64,000 nucleotides of DNA from Rhodocyclaceae bacterium (GCA_013791905.1 VMSX01000030.1:476044-540043), one strand, 5' to 3'; numbered from the stretch's first letter, positions 54,891 through 62,056 are shown. Notes: a model not told the origin generated them from the letters alone. Numbers and translations are program-made.

Positions 54891-55164
54891 AGCGCGGGTC
54901 GCAGCTGCGATCATAATTACAACAGTCCTCGTCGCATGCGCCGGCACGCCATTCGAGTGGAATAGCGCCAGGCAGCTACGGGCCGGCATGACCGAAGCCG
55001 AAGTCACCGAGATCATGGGGCCGCCCTATCTGGTGAAGAGCGATCCAGCAGGCCTGACGTGGGTTTGGAGCTATGCCAACAGCTTTTCAGGTGTGCGCAC
55101 CCTCTCTGTGACATTGAAAGACGGCAAGGTAGTCAAAGCACCAGAAATACCGCGATCCTTCTAG
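54877..55164 (+). CDS. BamE/SmpA-like lipoprotein, likely moron
   Basis: 95 residues. Signal peptide with lipobox LVAC (lipidated C21) and a small domain with the BamE/OmlA-type pattern LRAGMTEAEVTEIMGPPY, then WVWSYAN and a final VTLKDGKVV strand. Probably exported and lipid-anchored. Located beside the repressor in the lysogenically expressed arm, it could alter the envelope of the lysogen, for example to block superinfection; that role is inference. Confidence 0.65.
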   Translation: MSPHKARVAAAIIITTVLVACAGTPFEWNSARQLRAGMTEAEVTEIMGPPYLVKSDPAGLTWVWSYANSFSGVRTLSVTLKDGKVVKAPEIPRSF

Positions 55165-55211
55165 TTGGCACGGTCGGAATCGGCCTTGTTCGAATAAATG
55201 TTTAGTAGCGC

Positions 55212-55241
55212 TTGACAGTCTTAGTTAAGCGGGACTATACT
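55212..55241 (+). promoter_or_regulatory. Sigma70-type promoter of the rightward operon
   Basis: TTGACA at 55212-55217 and TATACT at 55236-55241 with an 18-bp spacer; GGAGG lies 8 bp before the first ATG at 55273. Genes from here to 63418 are all on the plus strand and closely packed, so this is the best candidate to drive the cassette array too. Confidence 0.7.
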
Positions 55242-55272
55242 CGCCTCAGGTACTCACCCACCGGAGGCGCAA

Positions 55273-55461
55273 ATGACCGACAAACCCCACATCAGCACCG
55301 ACGAGCGTAGAGCGGCATTCAACCGCATCAAGGCGCTGCGGTTCTTTGGCTGGACCTTTGAGCGCGCCCAAGCATGGGCGCCACTGCGCATCGCACTCGA
55401 AATGTCGGCGCTGGCGAGACGGCGGCGCTATGCCCTGCCCGTCCAGCCGAGGCTGCTGTGA
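55273..55461 (+). CDS. Small basic phage protein
   Basis: 62 residues (MTDKPHISTDERRAAFNRIKALRFFGW), basic and helical. First gene after the promoter with a strong GGAGG ribosome site. Function unknown. Confidence 0.6.
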   Translation: MTDKPHISTDERRAAFNRIKALRFFGWTFERAQAWAPLRIALEMSALARRRRYALPVQPRLL

Positions 55462-55613
55462 TGCCCGCCCACTACATCCCCCTGCGCGCGCTGCGCCTCT
55501 GCTGCCGCTGGGTGGCCGAACGCGCAACGCCCCTGCAGATCCCCGTGGTCGTCAGTCGCCCGGCGCACGTCGACCACGGGTGCATCGTCCTGCTGACCCG
55601 GAGCGCGCCATGA
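55461..55613 (+). CDS. Very small phage protein
   Basis: 50 residues starting MPAHYIPLRALRLCCRWVAE. The ATG overlaps the preceding stop by one base and its stop overlaps the next start by 4, which supports coding. Function unknown. Confidence 0.5.
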   Translation: MPAHYIPLRALRLCCRWVAERATPLQIPVVVSRPAHVDHGCIVLLTRSAP

Positions 55614-55828
55614 CACTCAAGACCTGCCCGCCTCTCACCATCACCGAGCGCGACATTCACTACACCACCGCATTCGGCGCCAGCGTCGACATCGAGATCG
55701 ACGGCGCGCTGCGCGCCGGCATGACACTCGAGCTCGTCTATTGCGAACTGGCGGCGCGCACCCGCACCATCGCCGACCAGATCGTCGCCAACCATCTGCG
55801 CAAGGAGGCCGAGACATGCGACGGCTGA
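55610..55828 (+). CDS. Small phage protein
   Basis: 72 residues: MTLKTCPPLTITERDIHYTT, then a beta-hairpin-like DIEIDGALRAGMTLELVYCE and a helix. Coupled to both neighbours by ATGA-type overlaps. Function unknown. Confidence 0.55.
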   Translation: MTLKTCPPLTITERDIHYTTAFGASVDIEIDGALRAGMTLELVYCELAARTRTIADQIVANHLRKEAETCDG

Positions 55829-55914
55829 TCCTCACCTGGCGCCTGTGGCGCGACCAACACCTGGCATTCACCCTGCGCCGTGCCTGGCGCACCTCACGGA
55901 GGCTTGCATCATGA
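55816..55914 (+). CDS. Mini-ORF, Arg/Trp-rich peptide
   Basis: 32 residues (MRRLILTWRLWRDQHLAFTL...), extremely Arg/Trp/Leu-rich, overlapping its neighbours by 13 and 4 bp. Translation is plausible from the overlaps but unproven. Confidence 0.4.
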   Translation: MRRLILTWRLWRDQHLAFTLRRAWRTSRRLAS

Positions 55915-56009
55915 CCACCTGTACCGTCGTCGGAATCCTGATTGGCTGCGCCATTGCCACCACTTTGCTCGTTGCTTGGGGCTGGCGCGCCATGAATCCG
56001 TTTGAATGA
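55911..56009 (+). CDS. Mini-ORF, single-span membrane peptide
   Basis: 32 residues, mostly one hydrophobic helix (VVGILIGCAIATTLLVAWGW) ending NPFE. GGAGG lies 12 bp before its ATG. Short membrane peptides are common in phage early operons; function unknown. Confidence 0.45.
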   Translation: MTTCTVVGILIGCAIATTLLVAWGWRAMNPFE

Positions 56010-56016
56010 TGCCGCG

Positions 56017-56217
56017 ATGAGCGAGCGCGGCGACATCATCGACCAGGCCAACGATCGCGCGGCCGAATTCGTCGGCGATCGCGAGGCCGAGATCCGCCGC
56101 GCCGCGGCCGGCATTCCCGCTGGCGAACCCGGCGACTGCGACCACTGCGGCCTGCCAAATCCCCGTCTCGTCAACGGCGCCTGCGCTCGTTGTCGCGACA
56201 AGTACCGACTGCCCTGA
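56017..56217 (+). CDS. TraR/DksA-type zinc-finger protein
   Basis: 66 residues. Ends with the TraR/DksA finger CDHCGLPNPRLVNGACARCRDKY, preceded by a helix rich in E/R. Phage and plasmid relatives bind the RNA polymerase secondary channel and alter host transcription. Short length fits TraR more than DksA. Confidence 0.8.
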   Translation: MSERGDIIDQANDRAAEFVGDREAEIRRAAAGIPAGEPGDCDHCGLPNPRLVNGACARCRDKYRLP

Positions 56218-56238
56218 CACCACTTACCGGAGAACCCC

Positions 56239-58021
56239 ATGAGCACATCCTTACCCGCTGACGCGGTTGCCGTGGCCATGCTGCCAATGGGCGAGATCGT
56301 TCCCTCGCCCAGCAACCCGCGCAAACACTTTGACGACGCCTACCTCGCCGAGCTGGCCGAATCGATCAAGTCCCACGGGCTGATTCAGCCCATCACCGTG
56401 CGGCCGCTGCCGTTCGAGAACTTCCTGGAATTCAACAAGCGCCGCCCAGGCGGCCGGCCTGACCGAGATTCCCGGCTTCTGGCGCGCACTCGACGACAAG
56501 CAGGTGCTCGAAATCCAGGTCATCGAAAACCTGCAGCGCCGCGACGTGCATCCGCTTGAAGAAGCCGAAGGCTATCAGCAGCTGATGCAGCGCCACGGCT
56601 ACAGCGCCGACACCATCGCCGCCAAGATCGGCAAGAGCAGGGGCTACGTCTATGCCCGCCTCAAGCTGCTCGCGCTCGGTCAACCGGCGCGCGAGGCTTT
56701 CTTCGCCAGCAACCTCGACGCCAGCACCGCGCTGCTGATCGCGCGCGTGCCGGCCTCCCTGCAGGCCAAGGCGCTGGCCTCGGTCATCACCGGCTATGAC
56801 GGCGTGCCGCTGTCCTATCGCGCCGCCAAGGCCACCCTGCAACGCAATTTCACTGTCGAACTGCACGACGCCACCTGGCCACTCGACGACGCGACGCTGT
56901 GCCCGGTCGCCGGCAGCTGCAGCGCCTGCCCCAAGCGCGCCGGCAACGACCTGGTCATGACAGCCGACGGCATCGATGCAAACGTCTGCACGGATATCCC
57001 GTGCTTCGACGAAAAGAAAACCGCGCGCCGCGCCCAGCTGATTGTCTCTGCCGAGGCGAACGGCATTCAGGTCTTCACCGGCGAAGCCGCGCGCGAACTG
57101 ATGCCATGGGGGCCGCGTGACATCGACCGCGGCGCCTACGTCAGCCTCGACATGGACGTGCCGGGCGATCCCGCGGACCGCACCTACCGCCAGATCCTCG
57201 GTGACGCGGCGCCCGTCGCCGCCCTGGTCGAGTCGCGCGATGGCGACATGCTCGAACTGGCCGAACCCACGGCACTGGCCCGGGCGCTGCAGCAAGCCGG
57301 TTACCAACCCGACCCGCAGCCAGAGACTGCTGCAGATCAAGCCAGCGCCGAAAAAGCCGCGGCGCGATCGCAGCGGCAAGCCGAGGCCGCTGCCCGCGAA
57401 GCCGCGGCCGAAGCCGAAGGTGAGCGGCGCAAGGCCCTGGCCGACACGCTGTTTGCGCGCGCGCGCACCCTCTACGATGAGGGCGATCTGAATGCCGACC
57501 ACGTGCTCAACCTGCTGGCCGTGGCCAGCATGCGCATGGACTGCAGCTACAACGGCAAGCCCGACGCACCGCGCCTTAAGCAGTTTGGCGTAACCCTGCC
57601 CGAGGAGACCTGCGACGACGACAACGGCACCACCATCATGGAAGCCACCGCCGCCGCCATGCGCCAGTGGTCGCCCGGTACCGCGCTCGCCTACCTGCTC
57701 GACGGCCTGACCGCCGAAGAACGGCATGTCAATCGCTGGAATTACGACGCCGCCGAAGACCGCCCCTTCATCCTCGACGATCTGGCCGTCTTCCTGACGG
57801 CCGCCGACCCCACGCAAGCTGCGCAAGCGCACGGAGAAGGGGGCGCGAACCCGGCTGCACCGGCGAAACCGAAAGGCAAGAAAACGGCCGCGGCGAAGGA
57901 CAAAGCCAAGACCGCTCCAGCGCCGACTGCGTCGGCGAACAAACCGGCTGCGCCGGTTAAACCCCTGGGCGACTGGCCGTTCCCGACGACGAACGAATTC
58001 TCCCGGGAAGCGACGACATGA
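56239..58021 (+). pseudogene. ParB/RepB-like partition protein gene, split by a frameshifting deletion
   Basis: The first frame (56239-56559) gives a normal ParB N-terminus (PSPSNPRKHFDDAYLAELAE, SHGLIQPITVRPLP) to about residue 68. The family then expects an AGERR box, which is missing. The protein resumes in the +1 frame at about 56450 with AAQAAGLTEIPGFWRAL and IENLQRRDVHPLEEAEGY, then runs open to 58021 with an HTH, an Ala/Glu-rich coil and a Lys/Ala-rich tail. The ParB CTP-binding box is thus lost. The downstream part could be translated alone from a GTG at 56504 (505 residues). Either decay in this copy or a sequencing error. Confidence 0.75.
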
Positions 58022-58266
58022 ACACAGACAAGCCTGCATGCGCATGGCAATGCGACGAATGCCTCACCGTGCACGACGATGAAGACGAAGCATATGAATG
58101 TTGCCGGCCGCAAGTCATTGAAGGTCATCTCTGCCCGATCTGCGATGGCTTTCACCAACTGAAACAAGACGCGATTGACTGCTGTGACTTTAATCCTGAC
58201 GACTTCCCACCAAGGCCCCATGCGTTCGAGCTCGAAGCCGCTGGTCAAGAACGCTTGTTTCCATAA
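58018..58266 (+). CDS. Small zinc-finger phage protein
   Basis: 82 residues with cysteine pairs CDEC, ECC, CPIC and a later DCC, probably two zinc sites. Starts in an ATGA overlap with the ParB-like gene. Function unknown. Confidence 0.65.
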   Translation: MNTDKPACAWQCDECLTVHDDEDEAYECCRPQVIEGHLCPICDGFHQLKQDAIDCCDFNPDDFPPRPHAFELEAAGQERLFP

Positions 58267-58286
58267 TTTCAACTGAAAGGATAACC

Positions 58287-58715
58287 ATGCTCCTCACCGG
58301 AATAGCGCGCCTCGGCCGCGACTGCGAACTGCGCTACCTGCCCGACGGCACCGCCGTCGCCAATCTGGCCCTGGCCTTCAACTACGGCGCCAAGGCCGCC
58401 GACGGCAAGCGCCCGACGCAATGGCTCGACGGCGCCATCTTTGGCAAGCGCGCCGAGGCCCTCAAGCCGCACCTGCTCAAGGGCACCGCGCTCGGCGTCA
58501 CGCTGTCCGACCCGCACATCGAAACCTTTGCGCGCAAGGACGGCACGCGCGGCGAGAAACTCGTCGGCCGCATCATCGACCTGGAATTCGCCGGAGGCGC
58601 AGCCCAGCCCGCCCAGCCCACGAACACGACGGCCCCCGCCGCTGCACCAGCTGCCTCGCCCAGTGCGCCAGCAGCAGGTGGGTTCAATGACTTTGAAGAC
58701 GACGTGCCCTTCTAG
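58287..58715 (+). CDS. ssb: Single-stranded DNA-binding protein
   Basis: 142 residues. OB-fold region 1-105 (GIARLGRDCELRYLPDGTAVANLALAF; WLDGAIFGKRAEAL), a Pro/Ala/Thr linker and the SSB acidic tip DFEDDVPF. Protects single-stranded phage DNA. It is also of interest because folded single-stranded attC sites in the array downstream are substrates that SSB influences in known integrons. Confidence 0.92.
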   Translation: MLLTGIARLGRDCELRYLPDGTAVANLALAFNYGAKAADGKRPTQWLDGAIFGKRAEALKPHLLKGTALGVTLSDPHIETFARKDGTRGEKLVGRIIDLEFAGGAAQPAQPTNTTAPAAAPAASPSAPAAGGFNDFEDDVPF

Positions 58716-58716
58716 G

Positions 58717-59010
58717 ATGTGGCCCGACCTCATCAACGGCAGCTTCGAGCTCGTCGGCGCCTACTTCACCTGGCGCAACTGGCTGCAGCTGCGCCGCGAT
58801 CGCCACCTCGCCGGGGTCTATTGGCCGACCACGGCATTCTTCTCCGCCTGGGGCCTGTGGAATCTCGTCTACTACCCGGCGCTCGATCAATGGGCCAGCT
58901 TCGCCGGCGGCGTGCTGCTCGTCTCCGGCAACGTGGCTTGGGTAGTGCTGGCTGTGCGGTTGCGTATCAACGACACGCTCAATGCGCCAGATGGGAGCGG
59001 AAAGGATTGA
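58717..59010 (+). CDS. Small membrane protein of phage early operons
   Basis: 97 residues with two or three membrane helices (WPTTAFFSAWGLWNLVYYPA; FAGGVLLVSGNVAWVVLAVRL) and MWPDLINGSFELVGAYFTWRN at the start. The last phage gene before the cassette array begins. Function unknown. Confidence 0.65.
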   Translation: MWPDLINGSFELVGAYFTWRNWLQLRRDRHLAGVYWPTTAFFSAWGLWNLVYYPALDQWASFAGGVLLVSGNVAWVVLAVRLRINDTLNAPDGSGKD

Positions 59011-59011
59011 T

Positions 59012-59215
59012 ATGCCTGACACCGATGACGCTTATAGGCTCGGCGCTGCCGCATACAAGAACGACAGAACACTATCTGAAAACCCGTTTGATTCTGGTGA
59101 TTCTAGGTTTGATGAATGGGAAGACGGCTGGAGTGAAGCGCTTGATGCGGAGTTGCTCAACGCCGGAGTTCAGGCCGCGCCGCTTCGCGGCGTCGCGCCT
59201 GGAACGGATAGTTAG
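59012..59215 (+). CDS. Cassette 1 gene, small acidic protein
   Basis: 67 residues (MPDTDDAYRLGAAAYKNDRT, DSRFDEWEDGWSEALDAEL). AAAGGA 8 bp before the ATG. The C-terminal 18 residues are encoded by attC1 and the stop TAG lies in its R' box. Resembles small acidic phage proteins of unknown role with a GxxAxxxG-DEW pattern. No matching 5' boundary is seen upstream, so this may be a fixed first cassette. Confidence 0.6.
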   Translation: MPDTDDAYRLGAAAYKNDRTLSENPFDSGDSRFDEWEDGWSEALDAELLNAGVQAAPLRGVAPGTDS

Positions 59216-59217
59216 CC
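59155..59217 (+). repeat. attC1
   Basis: 63 bp. R'' GCTCAAC, R' GTTAGCC. Inner arms GTTCAGG and CCTGGAAC pair with an unpaired base offset, and a GCCGC-GCGGC stem closes the loop. Confidence 0.85.
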
Positions 59218-59240
59218 GGAACGCCCGGCAGAGAGGATTG

Positions 59241-59549
59241 ATGATGGCTGTAGTAATCCAACTGACGCAAGAGCAATGGGAGGCGCTGACGATTGAGCGC
59301 GCAAAGCTCGGCGAAATGGAAGTGGCAAAGGCTCCGGGGATGATGATCGCCCAAGTGTTCGGCGACCACATGAAGGTGGCAGTGATCGACAACGATAAGG
59401 CGCGTGCTATCCAGCGAGCGTTCGGAGTAGCGAACGATGGGAAGACATGTCGCACGGCCTACGATGTGCCGGCTAACGACAAAGCTCATGGGAGATGCGC
59501 GGATTCATGCGCCGAATCCCCTGCAGCGGCGGGTTCGGCGGCTGATTGA
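59241..59549 (+). CDS. Cassette 2 gene, unknown function
   Basis: 102 residues from MMAVVIQLTQEQWEAL. Helical-beta core (MMIAQVFGDHMKVAVIDNDKA) and a tail from about residue 77 encoded by attC2, so only the first 76 residues are likely to be functional. AGAGGA 7 bp before the ATG. No family recognised. Confidence 0.6.
   Translation: MMAVVIQLTQEQWEALTIERAKLGEMEVAKAPGMMIAQVFGDHMKVAVIDNDKARAIQRAFGVANDGKTCRTAYDVPANDKAHGRCADSCAESPAAAGSAAD
59471..59539 (+). repeat. attC2
   Basis: 69 bp. R'' GGCTAAC mirrors the cassette start GTTAGCC; with flanks, CCGGCTAAC against GTTAGCCGG (9 bp). R' is GTTCGGC. GGATTC/GAATCC forms the inner stem. Confidence 0.85.
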
Positions 59550-59561
59550 TCGGAGAAAGAA

Positions 59562-59828
59562 ATGACAGATGGCGAAAAAGAACTGTACATAGCCGCCGTT
59601 ACTGCTGGGCTAGTGGCAGAATTTTGCGAACTTTATGCGAGCGGTAAGCGATACCGCTGGTTGCGCGAAAACCCTGCATGGGTTGGTTATGACGCAGATT
59701 ACAGGCCAGATCAGATCGACATGGCGATTGATCACGCGATGACTCAGCCGCCGAACGATGCAGTTCAGGGGAGCAAGCCGGCCTCATCGGCGCAGCTTCC
59801 CGCTGGAACGGAGGGTTCGACACCATGA
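59562..59828 (+). CDS. Cassette 3 gene, unknown function
   Basis: 88 residues (MTDGEKELYIAAVTAGLVAE, YRWLRENPAWVGYDADYRPD). The pattern CELYASGKRYRWLRENP is common in small phage proteins. Tail encoded by attC3; the stop overlaps the next ATG by 4 bp. GGAGAAAGAA lies before the ATG. Confidence 0.65.
   Translation: MTDGEKELYIAAVTAGLVAEFCELYASGKRYRWLRENPAWVGYDADYRPDQIDMAIDHAMTQPPNDAVQGSKPASSAQLPAGTEGSTP
59750..59821 (+). repeat. attC3
   Basis: 72 bp. R'' with flank GCCGCCGAAC is the exact complement of cassette 3's start GTTCGGCGGC (10 bp). R' GTTCGAC. Inner arms GTTCAG and CTGGAAC with one extra base on the left arm, and GGGAGC/GCTTCCC. Confidence 0.88.
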
Positions 59829-60100
59829 GTTTTAGAGGATACAGACAGGCAAGCCGCGTCGACTGGGGCAAAGAAGAATCAAAAGGCTGCACACTTGAGC
59901 AGATAAACACTGGTGCCTTTCTTCGCATCGCGGACGCAACCGAGAAGATGGCCGAGCGACACACTGAACTGATACGGCAGCGAGACTACCTCGATGGCGA
60001 GGTAAAGCGCCTGCGGGCTATCCGCGAGCATTTGGAGCGCAGCAATGCAAGCCTTCGTGGGCATCTGAAAAGGGCGAAGAAGGTGGTGTCGAACGCCTGA
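59825..60100 (+). CDS. Cassette 4 gene, small coiled-coil protein
   Basis: 91 residues (MSFRGYRQASRVDWGKEESK), then a long charged helix ATEKMAERHTELIRQRDYLD to the end, probably a coiled coil. The ATG is only 9 bp inside the cassette; its GGAGGG ribosome site (59810) lies in the preceding attC. Stop just after the R'' box of attC4. Confidence 0.65.
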   Translation: MSFRGYRQASRVDWGKEESKGCTLEQINTGAFLRIADATEKMAERHTELIRQRDYLDGEVKRLRAIREHLERSNASLRGHLKRAKKVVSNA

Positions 60101-60154
60101 AATAACCGGCGTGCCGGCATTATCGGCACGTCCGCGTTGATTGATTAGTTGGGC
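60088..60154 (+). repeat. attC4
   Basis: 67 bp. R'' with flank GGTGTCGAAC complements cassette 4's start GTTCGACACC (10 bp). R' GTTGGGC. GTGCCG/CGGCAC closes the hairpin. Confidence 0.85.
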
Positions 60155-60172
60155 CTTTTGCGGAGAAAGATC

Positions 60173-60364
60173 ATGGCAGAACGCTGGCTTGAATGTTCCA
60201 CTTGTTGCACAACAATCGTTATTCCCGACGTCCTCGCCACAGTGAAATGGGTGGACGGCGATCCGATATGCCCGACGTGCGGAAATCCGGCGCGGTACTA
60301 CGACGTTCAAGAAGTCGGCGCTGACGACACGGCGGACACAGGAGGACTGAATGCAAGCAGCTAA
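60173..60364 (+). CDS. Cassette 5 gene a, zinc-ribbon protein
   Basis: 63 residues with CSTCC and CPTCG pairs, the layout of a small zinc ribbon (MAERWLECSTCCTTIVIP). GGAGAAAGATC lies before the ATG. Overlaps gene b by 14 bp. Function unknown. Confidence 0.6.
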   Translation: MAERWLECSTCCTTIVIPDVLATVKWVDGDPICPTCGNPARYYDVQEVGADDTADTGGLNASS

Positions 60365-60668
60365 CTACGCCCCAATTTACGCGGCCTGTCTCTACCCTGA
60401 ATTGGCTGAATCGTTTCGAGTCAAAGGCTGGGCGTTGGCAGTGCATGGGAGCCTTGCACGGGACTTTGATCTAGTAGCTATCCCGTGGCACCACGAGCCG
60501 GTAGCGCCGCAGCGGTGCGTGGATGGCATCTGCCACTATCACGGACTAACGCAGGTAGGGCCGGCAGTCACAAAGCTGCACGGGCGGCAGGTATTCGCGC
60601 TTGCGCTCAAATTCGGTGAGTGCTTCCTCGACCTATCGTTCATGCCGACCGAGAGGCCCAACGCCTGA
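60351..60668 (+). CDS. Cassette 5 gene b, phage-like protein of unknown function
   Basis: 105 residues. ESFRVKGWALAVHGSLARDFDLVAIPW has the look of a small nucleotidyltransferase-like core (GSLARDFDLV, resembling a GS-x-DxD signature), but the second acidic residue set is not clear. Ends RPNA with its last codons in attC5. Second gene of a two-gene cassette. Confidence 0.6.
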   Translation: MQAANYAPIYAACLYPELAESFRVKGWALAVHGSLARDFDLVAIPWHHEPVAPQRCVDGICHYHGLTQVGPAVTKLHGRQVFALALKFGECFLDLSFMPTERPNA

Positions 60669-60718
60669 ATTCACAGGCGGGCGGCTTTTCGCCCGTCCTG
60701 TGGAATGACGGGTTAGGT
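60656..60718 (+). repeat. attC5
   Basis: 63 bp and the most canonical site: R'' GCCCAAC fits RYYYAAC and R' GTTAGGT fits GTTRRRY. R'' with flank AGGCCCAAC complements cassette 5's start (9 bp). Inner arms CACAGG/CCTGTG and GGGCG/CGCCC. Confidence 0.92.
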
Positions 60719-60725
60719 GACGGCG

Positions 60726-61127
60726 ATGGCATACGCGAACAAGGACGATTACAAGAAGTGGTACATGGCGAACCGCGAACGGCTGATTGCGAAGGCCAGG
60801 GCGGCAGATTTGGCAAACCCAGATCTGGCTGCTCAAAGGAAACGCGAGTATGCGGAGCGGCACCCGGACAGAGTGAAGGATGCAGGACGCCGTTACTCGC
60901 GGAAACCGGAAGCACTGGCGAAACAACGCGCACTAAAAGCGAAGCCAGAGCAGCGGGAGAAGGCAAAGCTGTTGCGAGAACACTACCGCGACACGCTGCA
61001 CGATTGTTTTGTGCGCCGATGCTTGGCGCAACACCTGAAGATAAAAGGCAGCGAGATACCGCAAACACTGGTTGATGCACACCGAGAACTGTTGAGACTG
61101 AAAAGGGCGATAAATGAAAAACTGTGA
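60726..61127 (+). CDS. Cassette 6 gene a, HNH-associated-type basic protein
   Basis: 133 residues, very basic. The N-terminal repeats DDYKKWYMANRERLIAKARA and REYAERHPDRVKDAGRRYSR resemble the Lys/Arg-rich helical lead of phage HNH proteins, but no HNH motif is present. The ATG at 60726 has AGGTGA from the attC5 R' box as its ribosome site; a GTG at 60717 is the alternative. Confidence 0.55.
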   Translation: MAYANKDDYKKWYMANRERLIAKARAADLANPDLAAQRKREYAERHPDRVKDAGRRYSRKPEALAKQRALKAKPEQREKAKLLREHYRDTLHDCFVRRCLAQHLKIKGSEIPQTLVDAHRELLRLKRAINEKL

Positions 61128-61359
61128 CGAACTGCGAACTGAACTTGCTCTGACCTTTGAGAAGTTGAAGGCCGGAGAAATCAAGCCCGGAGAAGCCGCA
61201 GAACTGGCGAACCTTGCAGGGAAGATGATTGGAAGCGCCAAGGTGCAAGTGGAGTATTACGCGCTGCGGAAAGAGCAGCCGCGCATCGAGTGGCTTGAGT
61301 CACCTAACGTAGAGCTAAGGGGCGGGCCGGCGGTTTCATCGCCGGAACGTCCCGCTTGA
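61114..61359 (+). CDS. Cassette 6 gene b, small helical protein
   Basis: 81 residues. MKNCDELRTELALTFEKLKAGEIKPGEAAELANLAGKM-type (residues 1-38) helical layout is common in phages, with IGSAKVQVEYYALRKEQPRI after it. The tail from about residue 63 is encoded by attC6. Overlaps gene a by 14 bp. Confidence 0.65.
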   Translation: MKNCDELRTELALTFEKLKAGEIKPGEAAELANLAGKMIGSAKVQVEYYALRKEQPRIEWLESPNVELRGGPAVSSPERPA

Positions 61360-61373
61360 GCGCCGGGTTGGCC
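61302..61373 (+). repeat. attC6
   Basis: 72 bp. R'' ACCTAAC with flank (GTCACCTAAC) complements cassette 6's start GTTAGGTGAC (10 bp). R' GTTGGCC. Inner arms GCTAAG/CTTGAGC region and CCGGCG/CGCCGG. Confidence 0.88.
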
Positions 61374-61388
61374 GGCGAGGAGGTTGCT

Positions 61389-61625
61389 ATGGATGATGAG
61401 TACGAATGGTCGGATGCGCGGTGCCCGAAGTGCCAGCACTCCCCTACGCACATGCGAACCTGCACTAGCCTTGGCTGTGACGACGGCTGTTTCGATGAGT
61501 ACGAGGACGACCCCATCAACGCGCTGCCCGGTGAATTCTCGATCTGCGCGGAGTGCGGCGGGACAGGGATTGAGCATTGGTGCCCCAAGTGCGGCCACGA
61601 CATGAACACGACGGCCAACGCATAG
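61389..61625 (+). CDS. Cassette 7 gene, zinc-ribbon protein
   Basis: 78 residues (MDDEYEWSDARCPKCQHSPT). Cysteine pairs CPKC, CAECG and CPKCG suggest two zinc ribbons around an acidic DDGCFDEYEDD stretch. AGGAGG 8 bp before the ATG. Stops in the attC7 R'' region. Confidence 0.65.
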   Translation: MDDEYEWSDARCPKCQHSPTHMRTCTSLGCDDGCFDEYEDDPINALPGEFSICAECGGTGIEHWCPKCGHDMNTTANA

Positions 61626-61681
61626 GTAAGCGGCCTTCGCCGGCCTTATGGCGAAGGTCGCGCTTGACCGACGGGTTATGC
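61613..61681 (+). repeat. attC7
   Basis: 69 bp. R'' CGGCCAAC complements cassette 7's start GTTGGCCG (8 bp). R' GTTATGC. Inner arms CCTTCGCC/GGCGAAGG. Confidence 0.88.
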
Positions 61682-61709
61682 CCCGGCGGAACTGAGAAAA
61701 GGAACTGTG

Positions 61710-62054
61710 ATGGATGACTTTTACTGCCCGACATGCCGCGCCGCGCCACTGATAACAGACTACTGCCCCGCATGCTCACGCATACCCACACCGGGCATTG
61801 ACGCATGGGTGAAGGGGTTGCCAGAGTATGACGCCGACCGCGAAAAGGTGAGTCTGCGGCTGAAGGTGCGTCACCTTCTGGATGTCCTCGAAAGCATAGC
61901 CAACGCCGACCCGAGCAAGTGGGAGCCGGACATGCGCGACCAGTTCCAACAATGGGCGCAGAACCGGGCAAGGCACACGATTGAGAAAGTCGGCGCTGGC
62001 ACCGCGGCGACCGAGGGGCATAACTTAAATTCTCCGACACCCACAGACGGTTAA
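61710..62054 (+). CDS. Cassette 8 gene, zinc-ribbon protein
   Basis: 114 residues with an N-terminal zinc ribbon CPTC ... CPACS (about 6-24), then a charged helical region (VSLRLKVRHLLDVLESIAN). GGAA precedes the ATG; a GTG three bases earlier is possible. The tail is encoded by the truncated attC8. Confidence 0.6.
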   Translation: MDDFYCPTCRAAPLITDYCPACSRIPTPGIDAWVKGLPEYDADREKVSLRLKVRHLLDVLESIANADPSKWEPDMRDQFQQWAQNRARHTIEKVGAGTAATEGHNLNSPTPTDG

Positions 62055-62056
62055 CG
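62018..62056 (+). repeat. attC8, truncated or atypical
   Basis: R'' with flank GGGGCATAAC complements cassette 8's start GTTATGCCCC (10 bp), proving the left half. After about 25 bp a GTTAACG follows, but no inner arm pairing is seen, so the right half seems lost or replaced next to intI. Confidence 0.65.

Noticed and set aside
56432..58045. Minus-strand frame of about 537 codons opposite the ParB-like gene
   Set aside because: Plus-strand frame carries recognisable ParB motifs and is coupled to its neighbours; the minus frame has none.
59155..61681. Regularly spaced repeats considered as a CRISPR array
   Set aside because: Repeats differ in sequence and length, are palindromic over 60-70 bp, and the intervals encode genes; they fit attC sites instead.
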